A DNA stretch of 15,429 nucleotides from JBGPLH01 sp041486365 [NCBI: Thermodesulfobacteriota bacterium] (GCA_041486365.1 JBGPLH010000041.1:1-15429), one strand, 5' to 3'. Shown: positions 1 to 7,693, counted from the first letter of the stretch. Numbers and translations: made by a program. Notes: generated by a model not told the origin, from the letters alone.

Positions 1-781
1 AGCGGGGATAGCTCGACGTGAGCACCAGCACGCGGCGGCGCCGCCCGGCGGGCGCCCACTCGCCCCGGCGAAGGAATCTCCGCGTCGCGCCGGCGAGCAG
101 GAGCCAGGACACCCGCGGGATGAAATGCCGGAGCAGGATCCCCGATTCCCCCCGGCCCGCGTGGTAGATCGGCCGCACCGTCACGTCCCGGACCCGAAGC
201 CCCGCGGCCGCGATCTTCATCAGCAGATCGTTCGGGAATCCGTAGCGCGGGTAGAGGTCGGGGAGCGCGAGACGCGAGAGCGCTCCGCGCGTGATCGCCG
301 TGTAGCCGCACTGGCTGTCCGAGACGGGCAGGCCCGTGGCCCAGCGCGTGATCAGCGTGAGGAGAGCGTTGCCGACGAGGCGGATACCCGGCATTACGCG
401 CCAGACGCCGGGGTGAGCGAGCCGGTTCCCCTTGACGTAGTCGGCGCGCCCCTCCACGAGCGGGTCGAGCAGGCGAGAGAGATCCGCCGGATCCATCTGA
501 GCGTCGCCGGCCATGACGGCCACGAGATCCGCTCCCGCGGCCAGGGCCCGGCCGTAACCCGTCACGATGGCGGCCCCCACGCCGCCGTTCGATCGCCGGC
601 GCATGACCTCCACGCGCGGGCCACCCTGTTCCCGCGCGCGGGCGGAGGTACCGTCGCTGCTCGCGTCGTCGACCAGGATCACGCGGTCGACGAAGTCCGG
701 CACGGTGGCAAGGACCTGGCCCACCCGCGCGCTCTCGTTATGAGCGGGGACGACGACGGCGACCTTCATTCCACGGTACAT
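1..781 (-). CDS. Family 2 glycosyltransferase, C-terminally incomplete, apparently fused to a second glycosyltransferase domain
   Basis: The reading frame is open from ATG at 781 to the left edge: 260 residues and no stop. Residues 6-230 read as a GT-A fold family 2 transferase of the dolichyl-phosphate-mannose-synthase/undecaprenyl type. Visible are the nucleotide-sugar start VVVPAHNES, the VDDASSDGT acidic motif (D38, D39), AGDAQMDP at 91-98 in place of the usual DGDxQxxP, and SDSQCGY near 154-160. It probably transfers a sugar from a nucleotide donor at the inner membrane. After an Arg-rich linker, residues 250-260 read RVLVLTSSYPR. This resembles the opening of a family 4 (GT-B) glycosyltransferase, so the gene may encode a two-domain protein cut by the window. 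ATG 781 lies 14 bases after the sulfatase-like gene's stop, with GAGG about 12 bases upstream. ATG 769 (MKVAVVVP) is an alternative start. The pair looks co-transcribed and suggests envelope glycan work. The donor and acceptor cannot be told. Confidence 0.85.
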   Translation of the reverse strand, partial: MYRGMKVAVVVPAHNESARVGQVLATVPDFVDRVILVDDASSDGTSARAREQGGPRVEVMRRRSNGGVGAAIVTGYGRALAAGADLVAVMAGDAQMDPADLSRLLDPLVEGRADYVKGNRLAHPGVWRVMPGIRLVGNALLTLITRWATGLPVSDSQCGYTAITRGALSRLALPDLYPRYGFPNDLLMKIAAAGLRVRDVTVRPIYHAGRGESGILLRHFIPRVSWLLLAGATRRFLRRGEWAPAGRRRRVLVLTSSYPR

Positions 782-795
782 ATTAGGAAGAGACC

Positions 796-2769
796 TCACT
801 TCACGTAGTGCAACTCGCGCAGGAGCTGCATGCGATCCCGGTCGATCTCCTTCTCGGGCGCCGGCCCCGCCGCGGCGTCGGCGCGGATGCGGGAATCGAG
901 CGCGGCGACCAGGCGGTCGCGCACGTCGGAGCGCGTGGCGGCCAGGTCGCGCTTCTCGTCCGGATCCTCCTGGAGGTTGTACAGCTCGAGGCCCCGGTCC
1001 GCGGGGGTCCGGATTCGATCGCGGTCGAAGATGAGCATCCAGGGATCCACCCAGTACCCCTGCAGGTAGTTCTCCTTGCGCACCATGAGGACGGTCTCCC
1101 GCGGGAGCGCGCGCGGCCCCTTTCCGGCGAGCGGGAGGATCGAAGTCCCCTCGATCCCCTTCGGCGGCGCGATCCCGGCGGCGTCGAGCAGCGTGGGATA
1201 GAGATCGCTCGCGCGCGTGGGCGCCTCGACGAAGGCGCGCGCCGTCCGCGCGGGGTCGGCCACGACCAGGGGGGTTTGGATCTCCTCGATGTACAGCGAC
1301 TTGCCGTGACGGATCTCGCCGTGCTCGTAGAACTGCTCGCCGTGGTCGCTCGTCACCGCCAGGACCGTCCGCGCGGCGAGCCCCTTCTCCTCGATCTTCT
1401 GCCAGAGCACCCCCAGCGCCGCGTCCACGTTCGCGATCTCGGCGTCGTAGAGCGCCTTCGCGAAGGTGATCGAATCCTCGTCGCGGAGCTTGCCGTTCCC
1501 GTACTCCCTGAGGAACCGCGGGACCGGCATCGCGCGCAGGTAGTCCGGGTCGGCGAAGCGCCGGATGAGATAGGGCGGCGCGTCGTACTCGAAGTGGGGA
1601 TCCGCGTAGAAAATGAGGAGGAAGAAGGGCCGATCGTGGCGCCCGTCGAGCCAGCGCAACACCCGCGCGTTCACGAATTCCGCGTCCGCCCGGCTCGGGC
1701 GGGGCAAGATCCCGGTCACGGTGAGTATCTTGCCGTAGAGGAGGTCGCCGCGGTAGTCGCGCAGGATCCGGTAGGTGTCGAACCCCTGCGCGAAGCCGAA
1801 CTCGCGCCCGATGAGCTGGGTCGCGCTGAAGGCCGTCGTCTCGTAGCCGGCCTGCCGGAAGGCCTCCGCCAGCGTCACGAACTCGCCGCGCAGCACGCTG
1901 CCGTAGCCCGTGACCCCGTGCGCCGCCGGGTTGCGGGAGGTGATGATCGTCGCGAAGGAGGGGATCGTGTAGGAGGCCTGCGCGAAGTGGCGTTTCGCGA
2001 TCACGCCGTGCGCGGCCAGGCGATCGAGGTTCGGCGTCGTCGGCGGGCCGTAGCCGTAAATGCTCATGTGATCGGGACGCATGGCGTCCCCGATGACGAG
2101 CACCACGTTCTTCCGCCCGTTCGCCTTGGCGGTCCCGGCCGGCGCTTCCCGGACCGGGCCGCCGAGTGCGCCGAAGGCGAGCAGCGCCACCGCCGCCGTG
2201 GCGCCGACGCCCACGCGTCCCGGGCCGAACCGGCGCATCGGGAAACGGAGCGCCCGCCCCACCAACCGCCAGATCCTGGCGAGCGCGGGCCCGAAGAGCA
2301 CGCCCGCGATCACCGCGACCGCCACCGCGAGCAGGATGTCCCCGGGGACCAAGCCGTAGTCGCCGCCCGACTCGTGGACGGCCGCGAAGCGCTTCCACAG
2401 GACGAGGAGTCCCGCGTTCGCGCCGATCCAGACGCCGTGAAGAGCCACCCAGGGATCGGCGGGCCGGAGGGCGGCAGGGCCGAAGCGAAGCAGGAGTGCG
2501 GCCGGAAGGGTGACGAGGAGTGCCCCGCCGACGCCGAGGGCCGTGGCGTAGAAAGCCAGGTGGAGGATCTCCGCCCCATCGCCGGGCCCCCCGAACTTGT
2601 TCAGCACACGGGCGAGATCGAGGAGGCCGAGGGCCGCGCCGTCGAGGAGAGCCACCAGGAAGGCCACTGCGATTGAAGCCAACGATCCCCCGCCGCATCC
2701 GCCCTCCCCGACGGGACCGGCGGGGACGGAGGCTGGCGGAAGGCTAGCCAACCGGTGCGGTGATTTCAA
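796..2769 (-). CDS. Membrane-anchored sulfatase-superfamily (alkaline phosphatase fold) protein
   Basis: This is a 657-residue protein. The N-terminal third holds about five hydrophobic helices (roughly residues 31-50, 69-94, 109-125, 141-165, 188-204). They are followed by a sulfatase-fold domain from about residue 219 that should face the periplasm. Metal-site motifs are clear: NVVLVIGDAMRPDH with D228, TSDHGEQ at 473-479 (D475, H476), and RHGK at 487-490. The nucleophile region reads SYTIPSFATI, with T268 where classical sulfatases carry Cys or Ser in CxPxR. A formylglycine sulfatase is therefore unlikely. Thr is the nucleophile in lipoteichoic-acid synthases and phosphoethanolamine transferases, so a phosphotransferase or phosphodiesterase role is possible, but the substrate is unknown. 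The longest frame starts at TTG 2769. A TTG at 2682 (residue 30), preceded by GGGGGA, would start just before the first helix and is a serious alternative. The gene is the first of a minus-strand pair with the glycosyltransferase. Confidence 0.85.
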   Translation of the reverse strand: MKSPHRLASLPPASVPAGPVGEGGCGGGSLASIAVAFLVALLDGAALGLLDLARVLNKFGGPGDGAEILHLAFYATALGVGGALLVTLPAALLLRFGPAALRPADPWVALHGVWIGANAGLLVLWKRFAAVHESGGDYGLVPGDILLAVAVAVIAGVLFGPALARIWRLVGRALRFPMRRFGPGRVGVGATAAVALLAFGALGGPVREAPAGTAKANGRKNVVLVIGDAMRPDHMSIYGYGPPTTPNLDRLAAHGVIAKRHFAQASYTIPSFATIITSRNPAAHGVTGYGSVLRGEFVTLAEAFRQAGYETTAFSATQLIGREFGFAQGFDTYRILRDYRGDLLYGKILTVTGILPRPSRADAEFVNARVLRWLDGRHDRPFFLLIFYADPHFEYDAPPYLIRRFADPDYLRAMPVPRFLREYGNGKLRDEDSITFAKALYDAEIANVDAALGVLWQKIEEKGLAARTVLAVTSDHGEQFYEHGEIRHGKSLYIEEIQTPLVVADPARTARAFVEAPTRASDLYPTLLDAAGIAPPKGIEGTSILPLAGKGPRALPRETVLMVRKENYLQGYWVDPWMLIFDRDRIRTPADRGLELYNLQEDPDEKRDLAATRSDVRDRLVAALDSRIRADAAAGPAPEKEIDRDRMQLLRELHYVK

Positions 2770-3080
2770 GGCCGGCGGCCACCGGGGCGCTATTGACTTG
2801 AAAATCGACAGCGGCTAACCTTGCGCCGTTCAAAGGCGGTTGAAACTCGCGGGCTTGGGACACACCCGCTCCCGCCACAACGCCTGCTTCGACAACTCTT
2901 AGCTATCGCCTCACGTCCGGGTCTTCCTCTGGACTTGCCCGACCCCCCCGTTCCCGGCGGATTCCTCGCACCGGACGAGGGGTGATGCGCGGGCTGCGTC
3001 CAGACCGGGCCGCTCCGACCGCCGCGCGTCATCGGCCGGAGGCCCCCGGGCGACAGCTTCCACGGGGAGAAGGAGAACAC
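2770..3080. other. Divergent intergenic region and leader of the core operon
   Basis: These 311 bases separate the minus-strand sulfatase-like gene from the plus-strand carboxylase/reductase. The first 60 bases are the least GC-rich and hold the best promoter candidate. The remaining roughly 260 bases would be a long transcribed leader. An in-frame upstream GTG at 2982 would add 33 unconserved, Arg/Pro-rich residues to the carboxylase and is not believed. I saw no riboswitch that I recognise and no convincing small gene. Confidence 0.6.
2793..2821 (+). promoter_or_regulatory. Candidate sigma-70-like promoter for the core operon
   Basis: TTGACT (2793-2798) matches the -35 consensus at five of six bases. 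A 17-base spacer leads to TAACCT (2816-2821), which keeps the T, A and final T of the -10 consensus. It sits in a locally AT-richer stretch and points toward the carboxylase/reductase, 260 bases upstream of its start. The -10 is weak and the organism's sigma-factor preference is unknown. Confidence 0.35.
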
Positions 3081-4295
3081 ATGGCGATCAAGCAGATTCC
3101 ACTGGGTCAGGTCCCCTCGGAGAACGGCGTTCTCCCCGAGACCATGAAAGCCTGGGTCATCCGGGAGGAGCGCCACGGCGAGCCGATGAAGGCGTTCCAG
3201 ATCGAGGACATGCCGATTCCCGAGGTCGGCGCCACCGAGGTGCTCGTCCTCGTGATGGCCGCGGGGGTGAACTACAACAACGTGTGGGCCGCGCTCGGCC
3301 GCCCCGTGAAGGTTTCCCAGCTTCACAAGGACGTCGATCACCACATCGGCGGCTCAGACGCCTCCGGCATCGTGTGGAAGGTCGGCAAAGAGGTGAAGCG
3401 CTGGAAGATCGGCGACGAGGTGGTGATTCACTGCAACCAGTCCTGCGGCCAGTGCCCCGAGTGCAACGGTCTGGACCCGCTCGCCTGCTCGCAGCAGAAG
3501 ATCTGGGGCTACGAGACGAGCTGGGGCTCCTTCGCGCAGCTCACGAAGGTCCAGGCCCAGCAGCTCCTGCCGAAGCCGAAGCATCTCACCTGGGAGGAGT
3601 CGGCCTCCTACGCCCTCGTGTACCTCACCGCATACCGGATGCTGATCGACAAGTGCGCGATGAAGGCCGGTGACAACGTGCTCGTGTGGGGCGCCGCCGG
3701 AGGACTCGGCTGCTTCGCGATCCAGCTCTGCAGGCTAGTGGGCGCGAATGCCATCGGGGTCGTTTCGAGCGACGAGAAGAAGAAGCTGGTGATGGACCTC
3801 GGCGCGGTCGGCGCGGTCAACCGGAAGGAGTACGACTTCGCCCGGCGGCAGGGCGAGACGCCGGAGCAGGAGAAGAAACGGGTCTCCGAGACGCGCCGGC
3901 TGGGCAAGGCGCTCCGTGAGATGTGGAAGGGCGGCGACGCGGACATCGTCTTCGAGCACGTGGGGCAGGAGACGTTCCCCGCGAGCGTCCTTCTCGCGAA
4001 GACCTTCGGCAAGATCGTGATCTGCGGCGCCACGTCGGGCTACAACCTCGACTTCGACGTGCGCTACCTGTGGATGCGGCAGAAGACGATCCTCGGCTCG
4101 CACTTCTGCAACGCCTACGAGGCCAACCGAGCCAACCAGCTCATCGTCGAGAAGAAGATCCGGCCGGTGCTCGGCAAGGTCTTCCCCTTCGAGGGATGCG
4201 CCGAGGCCCACCAGGTGATGTACGAGAACAAGCACTCCGGCAACATGGTGGTGCTTGTCCAGGCCTCATCGACCGGCACGGGCAAGACGGCCTAG
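3081..4295 (+). CDS. ccr: Crotonyl-CoA carboxylase/reductase (ethylmalonyl-CoA pathway)
   Basis: The enzyme reductively carboxylates crotonyl-CoA with NADPH and CO2 to ethylmalonyl-CoA. The 404-residue product is a zinc-independent-type medium-chain dehydrogenase/reductase with family signatures. RREERHGEP-like text appears as REERHGEP (28-35), followed by VNYNNVWAALG (63-73), GSDASGIVW (91-99), IWGYETSWGSF (141-151) and the NADPH loop GAAGGLG (204-210). FEHVGQETFP (291-300), RYLWMRQK and GSHFCN (339-344) follow. The Asn in NYNN, E145 and H341 match the positions I recall as CO2-binding in Kitasatospora Ccr, which argues for carboxylation and not simple reduction. Tyr at 144 matches proteobacterial Ccr as I remember it. 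Unusually, C122, C125, C128 and C136 form the C-x2-C-x2-C-x7-C spacing of the structural zinc lobe of classical alcohol dehydrogenases. ATG 3081 is preferred because GGGGAGAAGGAG lies just upstream and homology begins there. First gene of the core operon. Confidence 0.92.
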   Translation: MAIKQIPLGQVPSENGVLPETMKAWVIREERHGEPMKAFQIEDMPIPEVGATEVLVLVMAAGVNYNNVWAALGRPVKVSQLHKDVDHHIGGSDASGIVWKVGKEVKRWKIGDEVVIHCNQSCGQCPECNGLDPLACSQQKIWGYETSWGSFAQLTKVQAQQLLPKPKHLTWEESASYALVYLTAYRMLIDKCAMKAGDNVLVWGAAGGLGCFAIQLCRLVGANAIGVVSSDEKKKLVMDLGAVGAVNRKEYDFARRQGETPEQEKKRVSETRRLGKALREMWKGGDADIVFEHVGQETFPASVLLAKTFGKIVICGATSGYNLDFDVRYLWMRQKTILGSHFCNAYEANRANQLIVEKKIRPVLGKVFPFEGCAEAHQVMYENKHSGNMVVLVQASSTGTGKTA

Positions 4296-4422
4296 GACAG
4301 GGGAGTCGGAGCGGGGCGGCCGATTGACGCACTGCGCATTCCGGGGCATCTTCCGGCGTCCGCACCTTCAGCATCGTCATCATGTCCCGCAGGCACCGGG
4401 TGCTCAAGCAAGGAGATCCACG

Positions 4423-4929
4423 ATGGCTGTCCACAAGGTCGTCCGCGGCCACTTCTTCGAGGACTTCCAGATCGGACACACCTTCAAGCACCACTGGGGC
4501 CGCACGATCAACGAAGGGGACAACTCCCTCTTCTCCACCGTCACGCTCAACTACTGGCCCGCCGCCCTGAACCGCGAGTACGCCCAGAGCCTGGGCTATG
4601 CCGGGTGCGTCGTGCACCCGATCCTCGTCATGAACGTGGTCTTCGGCCTCTCGGTGGAGGATCTCTCCGAGCAGGCGATCGCGCACCTCGGCTACTTCAA
4701 GCTGAAGTACGGCGTCCCCGTCTACCCGGGCGACACGCTCACGAGCGAATCCACGGTGCTCGAGAAGCGCGAGAGCGAGAGCAGGCCCGGGTTCGGCATC
4801 GTGCGGTTCAAGACGACCGGCCGGAACCAGAAGGGCGAGATCGTGCTCGAGTACGAGCGCCCGGTGCTGATCAAGAAGCGCAGTCATTATGGCCCTGAAG
4901 TGATGGCGGCGAAGGAGGGAAAGTCGTGA
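4423..4929 (+). CDS. MaoC-like hydratase, N-terminal-half homologue of mesaconyl-CoA hydratase
   Basis: This 168-residue single hot-dog domain protein belongs to the MaoC/enoyl-CoA hydratase-2 family. Its text (HFFEDFQIGHT, GRTINEGDN at 26-34, NVVFGLSVED at 71-80, YPGDTLTSES at 101-110) parallels the first half of the fused, roughly 340-residue mesaconyl-CoA hydratase of Rhodobacter as I remember it. The likely job, with the next gene product, is reversible hydration of mesaconyl-C1-CoA to beta-methylmalyl-CoA, the step before the lyase encoded downstream. I do not see the plain D-x4-H hydratase motif here, so this subunit may be mainly structural or substrate-binding. ATG 4423 follows AGGAGA (4411-4416) with six bases of spacing. 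The longer frame from 4255 begins in unconserved sequence and is rejected. The stop overlaps the next gene's start by 4 bases (GTGA). A related enoyl-CoA hydratase specificity cannot be excluded. Confidence 0.85.
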   Translation: MAVHKVVRGHFFEDFQIGHTFKHHWGRTINEGDNSLFSTVTLNYWPAALNREYAQSLGYAGCVVHPILVMNVVFGLSVEDLSEQAIAHLGYFKLKYGVPVYPGDTLTSESTVLEKRESESRPGFGIVRFKTTGRNQKGEIVLEYERPVLIKKRSHYGPEVMAAKEGKS

Positions 4930-5411
4930 GCCTCACCGATCCGAAGAGCTACTTCGAGGACTTCACCGTCGGGGACACGTACGTTCATTCGCGCGGCAAG
5001 ACGGTGAGCGAGACCGAGCACCAGTGGCTCACCCACCTGGTCATGAACACCGCGCAGGTGCACTTCAACCACGCCATGGTCGCGGCCGACCCCAAGACCT
5101 ACATCGGCGGCAAGCGGATCGTGTACGGCGGCGTCGTGCTGTCCACCGTGCTGGGACTGGCCAGCGAGGACTGCGTGGAGAACGCGATCGCCGAGATCGG
5201 GATGGACAACGGCAAGCACGCCAACCCGGTCTTCGCGGGCGACACGCTCTTCGCCGAGTCGGACATCGTCGAGAAGCGCGACGCGCCGGACCGCGACGAC
5301 GCCGGCATCGTCAAGTTCAAGCACCGCGGCAAGAACCAGGACGGCAAGGTCGTCGTGGAGATCGAGCGCGAGGTGCTGATCAAGAAGAAGGCCAAGTGGC
5401 TCGGGCACTGA
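4926..5411 (+). CDS. MaoC-like hydratase, C-terminal-half homologue of mesaconyl-CoA hydratase
   Basis: This 161-residue single hot-dog domain protein contains SETEHQWLTHLVMNTAQVHFN (28-48), whose core NTAQVHFN closely resembles the second half of fused mesaconyl-CoA hydratase (NTAKVHFN, from memory). It also has KRIVYGGVVLS (63-73), FAGDTLFAESDI (103-114) and RDDAGIVKFK (123-132). N41 and H46 sit at the spacing of the D-x4-H catalytic pair of MaoC hydratases, with Asn in place of Asp. The Rhodobacter enzyme appears to have the same Asn. It most likely pairs with the preceding protein as a two-subunit mesaconyl-CoA hydratase. Translation starts at GTG 4926, preceded by a strong AAGGAGG (4912-4918) inside the upstream gene. 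The 4-base overlap indicates translational coupling and equal expression, as expected for a heteromer. Confidence 0.85.
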   Translation: MSLTDPKSYFEDFTVGDTYVHSRGKTVSETEHQWLTHLVMNTAQVHFNHAMVAADPKTYIGGKRIVYGGVVLSTVLGLASEDCVENAIAEIGMDNGKHANPVFAGDTLFAESDIVEKRDAPDRDDAGIVKFKHRGKNQDGKVVVEIEREVLIKKKAKWLGH

Positions 5412-5451
5412 TCCGGAAAAGCACAAGCCGACTCTTACAGGGAGAACCCCG

Positions 5452-6480
5452 ATGTTCGTCCTCTCGAAGCTCAACCGCTTCGTCATTCCCCGCACCGAGC
5501 TGACCTACCCCTGCCACCAGCCCAAGCTCCACCAGAACGCGGCCAAGGCCCCGGTCGACTGCGTGATGGCCGATTTCGAGGACGCCTGCCCCTACGAGTT
5601 CAAGGGCGAGCAGTCCCGCAAGACGCTGGTGGAGGCGCTGAACAGCGTGGACTTCGGCGAGCGGGTCGTCACGATCCGACCGAACAACATCCACTCGAAG
5701 TTTTTCCTCGGTGACATCGAGGCAATCATGCTGGGCGCGGTCGATCGCTTCCACGGGATCGTGCTCCCGAAGACCAACACGCCCGAGGACATCGTCCATT
5801 TGTCACGACTGCTCGACGCCTACGAAAAGCAGGCGGGATGGACCACGACGGTGCAGGTCGAGGCGCTGATCGAGACGCCTCTCGCCATCGTGAACGCCTA
5901 CGCGATCGCCACGGCCAGCGAGCGGATGGCCGGCCTGATCTTCGGGATCGCGGACTTCTCGGCCGCGATGGGCGTGCGCGAGATGGTGGTGGACCAGAAC
6001 AAGAACTTCCACTACGCGAAGCAGGCCACCGTGGTGGCGGCCAAGGCGGCGGGGCTCCACGCGGTCGACAACGCCTGGCTGCGGCTGATCCGCAAGGACA
6101 CGCCGCCCGACGAGCAGAAGGAGATCGAGGCGGGCCTGCGGCAGAAGAACATCGAAGCCGCGAACATGGGGATGGACGGGACGTGGGTGATCCACCCGCA
6201 GCAGGCCGAGATCGCCAACGCCTGCTACACGCCCGACGGGAAGGCGATCGCGCTCGCCAAGCGGGCGCTCGAGTACTACCACAAGATGGGCGGCGGGGCC
6301 GTGGCCGACCCGGAGACGGGCGCGTTCTACGACGAGGCCACGATCAAGAACAACCTGATGGACCTCGCCAAGGCCGTCCAGGCCGGCACCATCGAGAAGG
6401 AATACCTCGCCCACTGGGCGGAGAAGTCCAAGGAAGTCACGGGCTACGACATCCTCCAGGTGATGAAGAGGATCATGTGA
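5452..6480 (+). CDS. mcl: L-malyl-CoA/beta-methylmalyl-CoA lyase (CitE/HpcH family)
   Basis: This 342-residue TIM-barrel CoA lyase has VMADFEDACP (38-47; E43, D44), TIRPNN with R76, VLPKT (104-108), EALIETPLAI with E141, and FGIADFSAAMG with D168. These are the Arg, Mg-binding Glu/Asp and substrate motifs of the CitE/HpcH superfamily. In the ethylmalonyl-CoA pathway the lyase cleaves beta-methylmalyl-CoA to glyoxylate and propionyl-CoA. The same protein can usually condense glyoxylate with acetyl-CoA to malyl-CoA. The hydratase genes just upstream support that role. Length is close to the roughly 320-350 residues of known Mcl proteins. ATG 5452 has AGGGAG (5439-5444) eight bases upstream. The stop overlaps the next gene by 4 bases. 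Citramalyl-CoA or other malyl-type substrates remain possible. Confidence 0.85.
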   Translation: MFVLSKLNRFVIPRTELTYPCHQPKLHQNAAKAPVDCVMADFEDACPYEFKGEQSRKTLVEALNSVDFGERVVTIRPNNIHSKFFLGDIEAIMLGAVDRFHGIVLPKTNTPEDIVHLSRLLDAYEKQAGWTTTVQVEALIETPLAIVNAYAIATASERMAGLIFGIADFSAAMGVREMVVDQNKNFHYAKQATVVAAKAAGLHAVDNAWLRLIRKDTPPDEQKEIEAGLRQKNIEAANMGMDGTWVIHPQQAEIANACYTPDGKAIALAKRALEYYHKMGGGAVADPETGAFYDEATIKNNLMDLAKAVQAGTIEKEYLAHWAEKSKEVTGYDILQVMKRIM

Positions 6481-7691
6481 GGTTTTACGAGTTCGAGGCC
6501 AAGAAGCTCCTCGCGAAGCACGGCGTGCCGCTCCCGAAGAGCGGCACGGCCACGACCCCCGAAGAAGCGAAGCGGCTGGCGACCGACATCGGCTGCCCCG
6601 TCGTGCTCAAGTCGCAGGTCCTCTCCGGCGGCCGCATGAAGGCCGGCGGCGTGAAGTTCGCCGAAACGCCCGAGGAGGCCGCGAAGCACGCCGAGGCGAT
6701 TCTCAACCTGGAGATCAAGGGCCAGAAGCCGCGCAACGTGCTCGTCGAGCGGAAGGCGCCGGTCCAGAGGGAGTACTACGCGGGGGTCATCTACGACGGG
6801 ATCCGGAAGCTCCCCGTGATCATCTTCAGCGACATGGGGGGCATCGACATCGAGGAAGTTGCCGAGACCCATCCCGACCACATCTCGAAGACACATTTCT
6901 CCACGCTCCTCCCCTTCTCCGACTACGTCGCCAAGGAGGCGATCGCGAAGCTCGGGATCACCGGCGCGGAGCTGACCTCCCTCGTGCCCATCGTCTCGCG
7001 CCTCGCGAAGGCCTTCGTGACCTATGGGCTCACGCTTGCCGAAATCAACCCGCTGGCGCGGATCGAGGAGGACGGCAAGGCGCGCTATGTGTGCCTCGAT
7101 TGCCACATCGACATGGAGGACGAATCGCGGGAGCTCCACGCGAAGCTGCTCGAGGAGCTGGGAATCGGGAAATCGGAGACGCGGCAGGCGCGGCCGCCCA
7201 CTCCCTTCGAGATCAGGGGGGCCGAGGTGGACGCGGCCGATCACCGGGGCGTGGCGGGGCGCGTGGTGGAGTTCGACGGCGATCTCGGGCTCGTGATCGG
7301 GGCCGGCGGTGGAAGCCTCACGCTCTTCGACGCGATCCGCAAGCACGGCGGCCGCCCCGCGAACTACTGCGAGATCGGCGGAAACCCGAGCGTGAAGAAA
7401 GCCTGCGGCCTGACGAAGCTGATCCTCTCCAAGCCCGGCGTGAAGAAGATCGCCGTCATGATGAACGTGGTTTCCAACACGCGCGTGGACATGGTGGCCC
7501 GCGGCGTGATCAAGGGCGTGGTCGAATCGGGCCACGACCCGGCCGAGAAGATCGCGATCTTCCGGATCCCCGGCTCCTGGGAGGACGAGGGTTTCAAGAT
7601 CCTGAAGAAGTACGGCGTGGAGTACTGCGACCGGACCGTCTCGATGCACGAGGCCGCGCGGCGCGCCGTGGCGAAGATGAAAGAGGCCTGA
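6477..7691 (+). CDS. ADP-forming acyl-CoA ligase beta subunit, succinyl-CoA or malyl-CoA type (SucC/MtkA-like)
   Basis: This 404-residue ATP-grasp protein opens with RFYEFEAKKLLAKHGVP, as SucC and MtkA proteins do. Lys-rich nucleotide-binding text follows (VVLKSQVLSGGRMKAGG, 42-58). Then come MGGIDIEEVA near 119-128, AEINPLA in the metal-binding region, and the C-terminal CoA-ligase half with IGAGGGSLTLFDAI and CEIGGNPS. It should couple an acyl-CoA thioester to ATP or GTP synthesis, or the reverse, with the next gene's product. In this operon the substrate could be malyl-CoA (made by the lyase) or succinyl-CoA (made by a mutase). The sequence alone does not decide. Odd points: M54 replaces the second Gly of the usual GGRGKAGG loop, and NVVSNTRVDMVARG replaces the usual N-I-F-G-G-I-x-R-C-D stretch, so it is a divergent branch. 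The GTG start at 6477 overlaps the lyase stop (GTGA). A much longer upstream frame is a shadow of the lyase gene. Confidence 0.85.
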   Translation: MRFYEFEAKKLLAKHGVPLPKSGTATTPEEAKRLATDIGCPVVLKSQVLSGGRMKAGGVKFAETPEEAAKHAEAILNLEIKGQKPRNVLVERKAPVQREYYAGVIYDGIRKLPVIIFSDMGGIDIEEVAETHPDHISKTHFSTLLPFSDYVAKEAIAKLGITGAELTSLVPIVSRLAKAFVTYGLTLAEINPLARIEEDGKARYVCLDCHIDMEDESRELHAKLLEELGIGKSETRQARPPTPFEIRGAEVDAADHRGVAGRVVEFDGDLGLVIGAGGGSLTLFDAIRKHGGRPANYCEIGGNPSVKKACGLTKLILSKPGVKKIAVMMNVVSNTRVDMVARGVIKGVVESGHDPAEKIAIFRIPGSWEDEGFKILKKYGVEYCDRTVSMHEAARRAVAKMKEA

Positions 7692-7693
7692 CG

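Noticed and set aside
808-2676. A 622-codon plus-strand open frame opposite the sulfatase-like gene
   Set aside because: The translation is low-complexity and Arg/Glu-rich, while the opposite strand encodes clear sulfatase-fold motifs.
2982-3080. N-terminal extension of the carboxylase/reductase from an upstream GTG
   Set aside because: The 33 extra residues are Arg/Pro-rich and unconserved, and ATG 3081 has a strong ribosome-binding site.
3081-4295. Acrylyl-CoA reductase or simple zinc alcohol dehydrogenase
   Set aside because: Despite the zinc-lobe cysteines, the Asn, Glu145 and His341 motifs and overall text match crotonyl-CoA carboxylase/reductase.
4296-4422. Internal promoter between the carboxylase/reductase and the first MaoC gene (TTGACG near 4324)
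   Set aside because: No acceptable -10 lies at a suitable distance. The 127-base gap is otherwise featureless.
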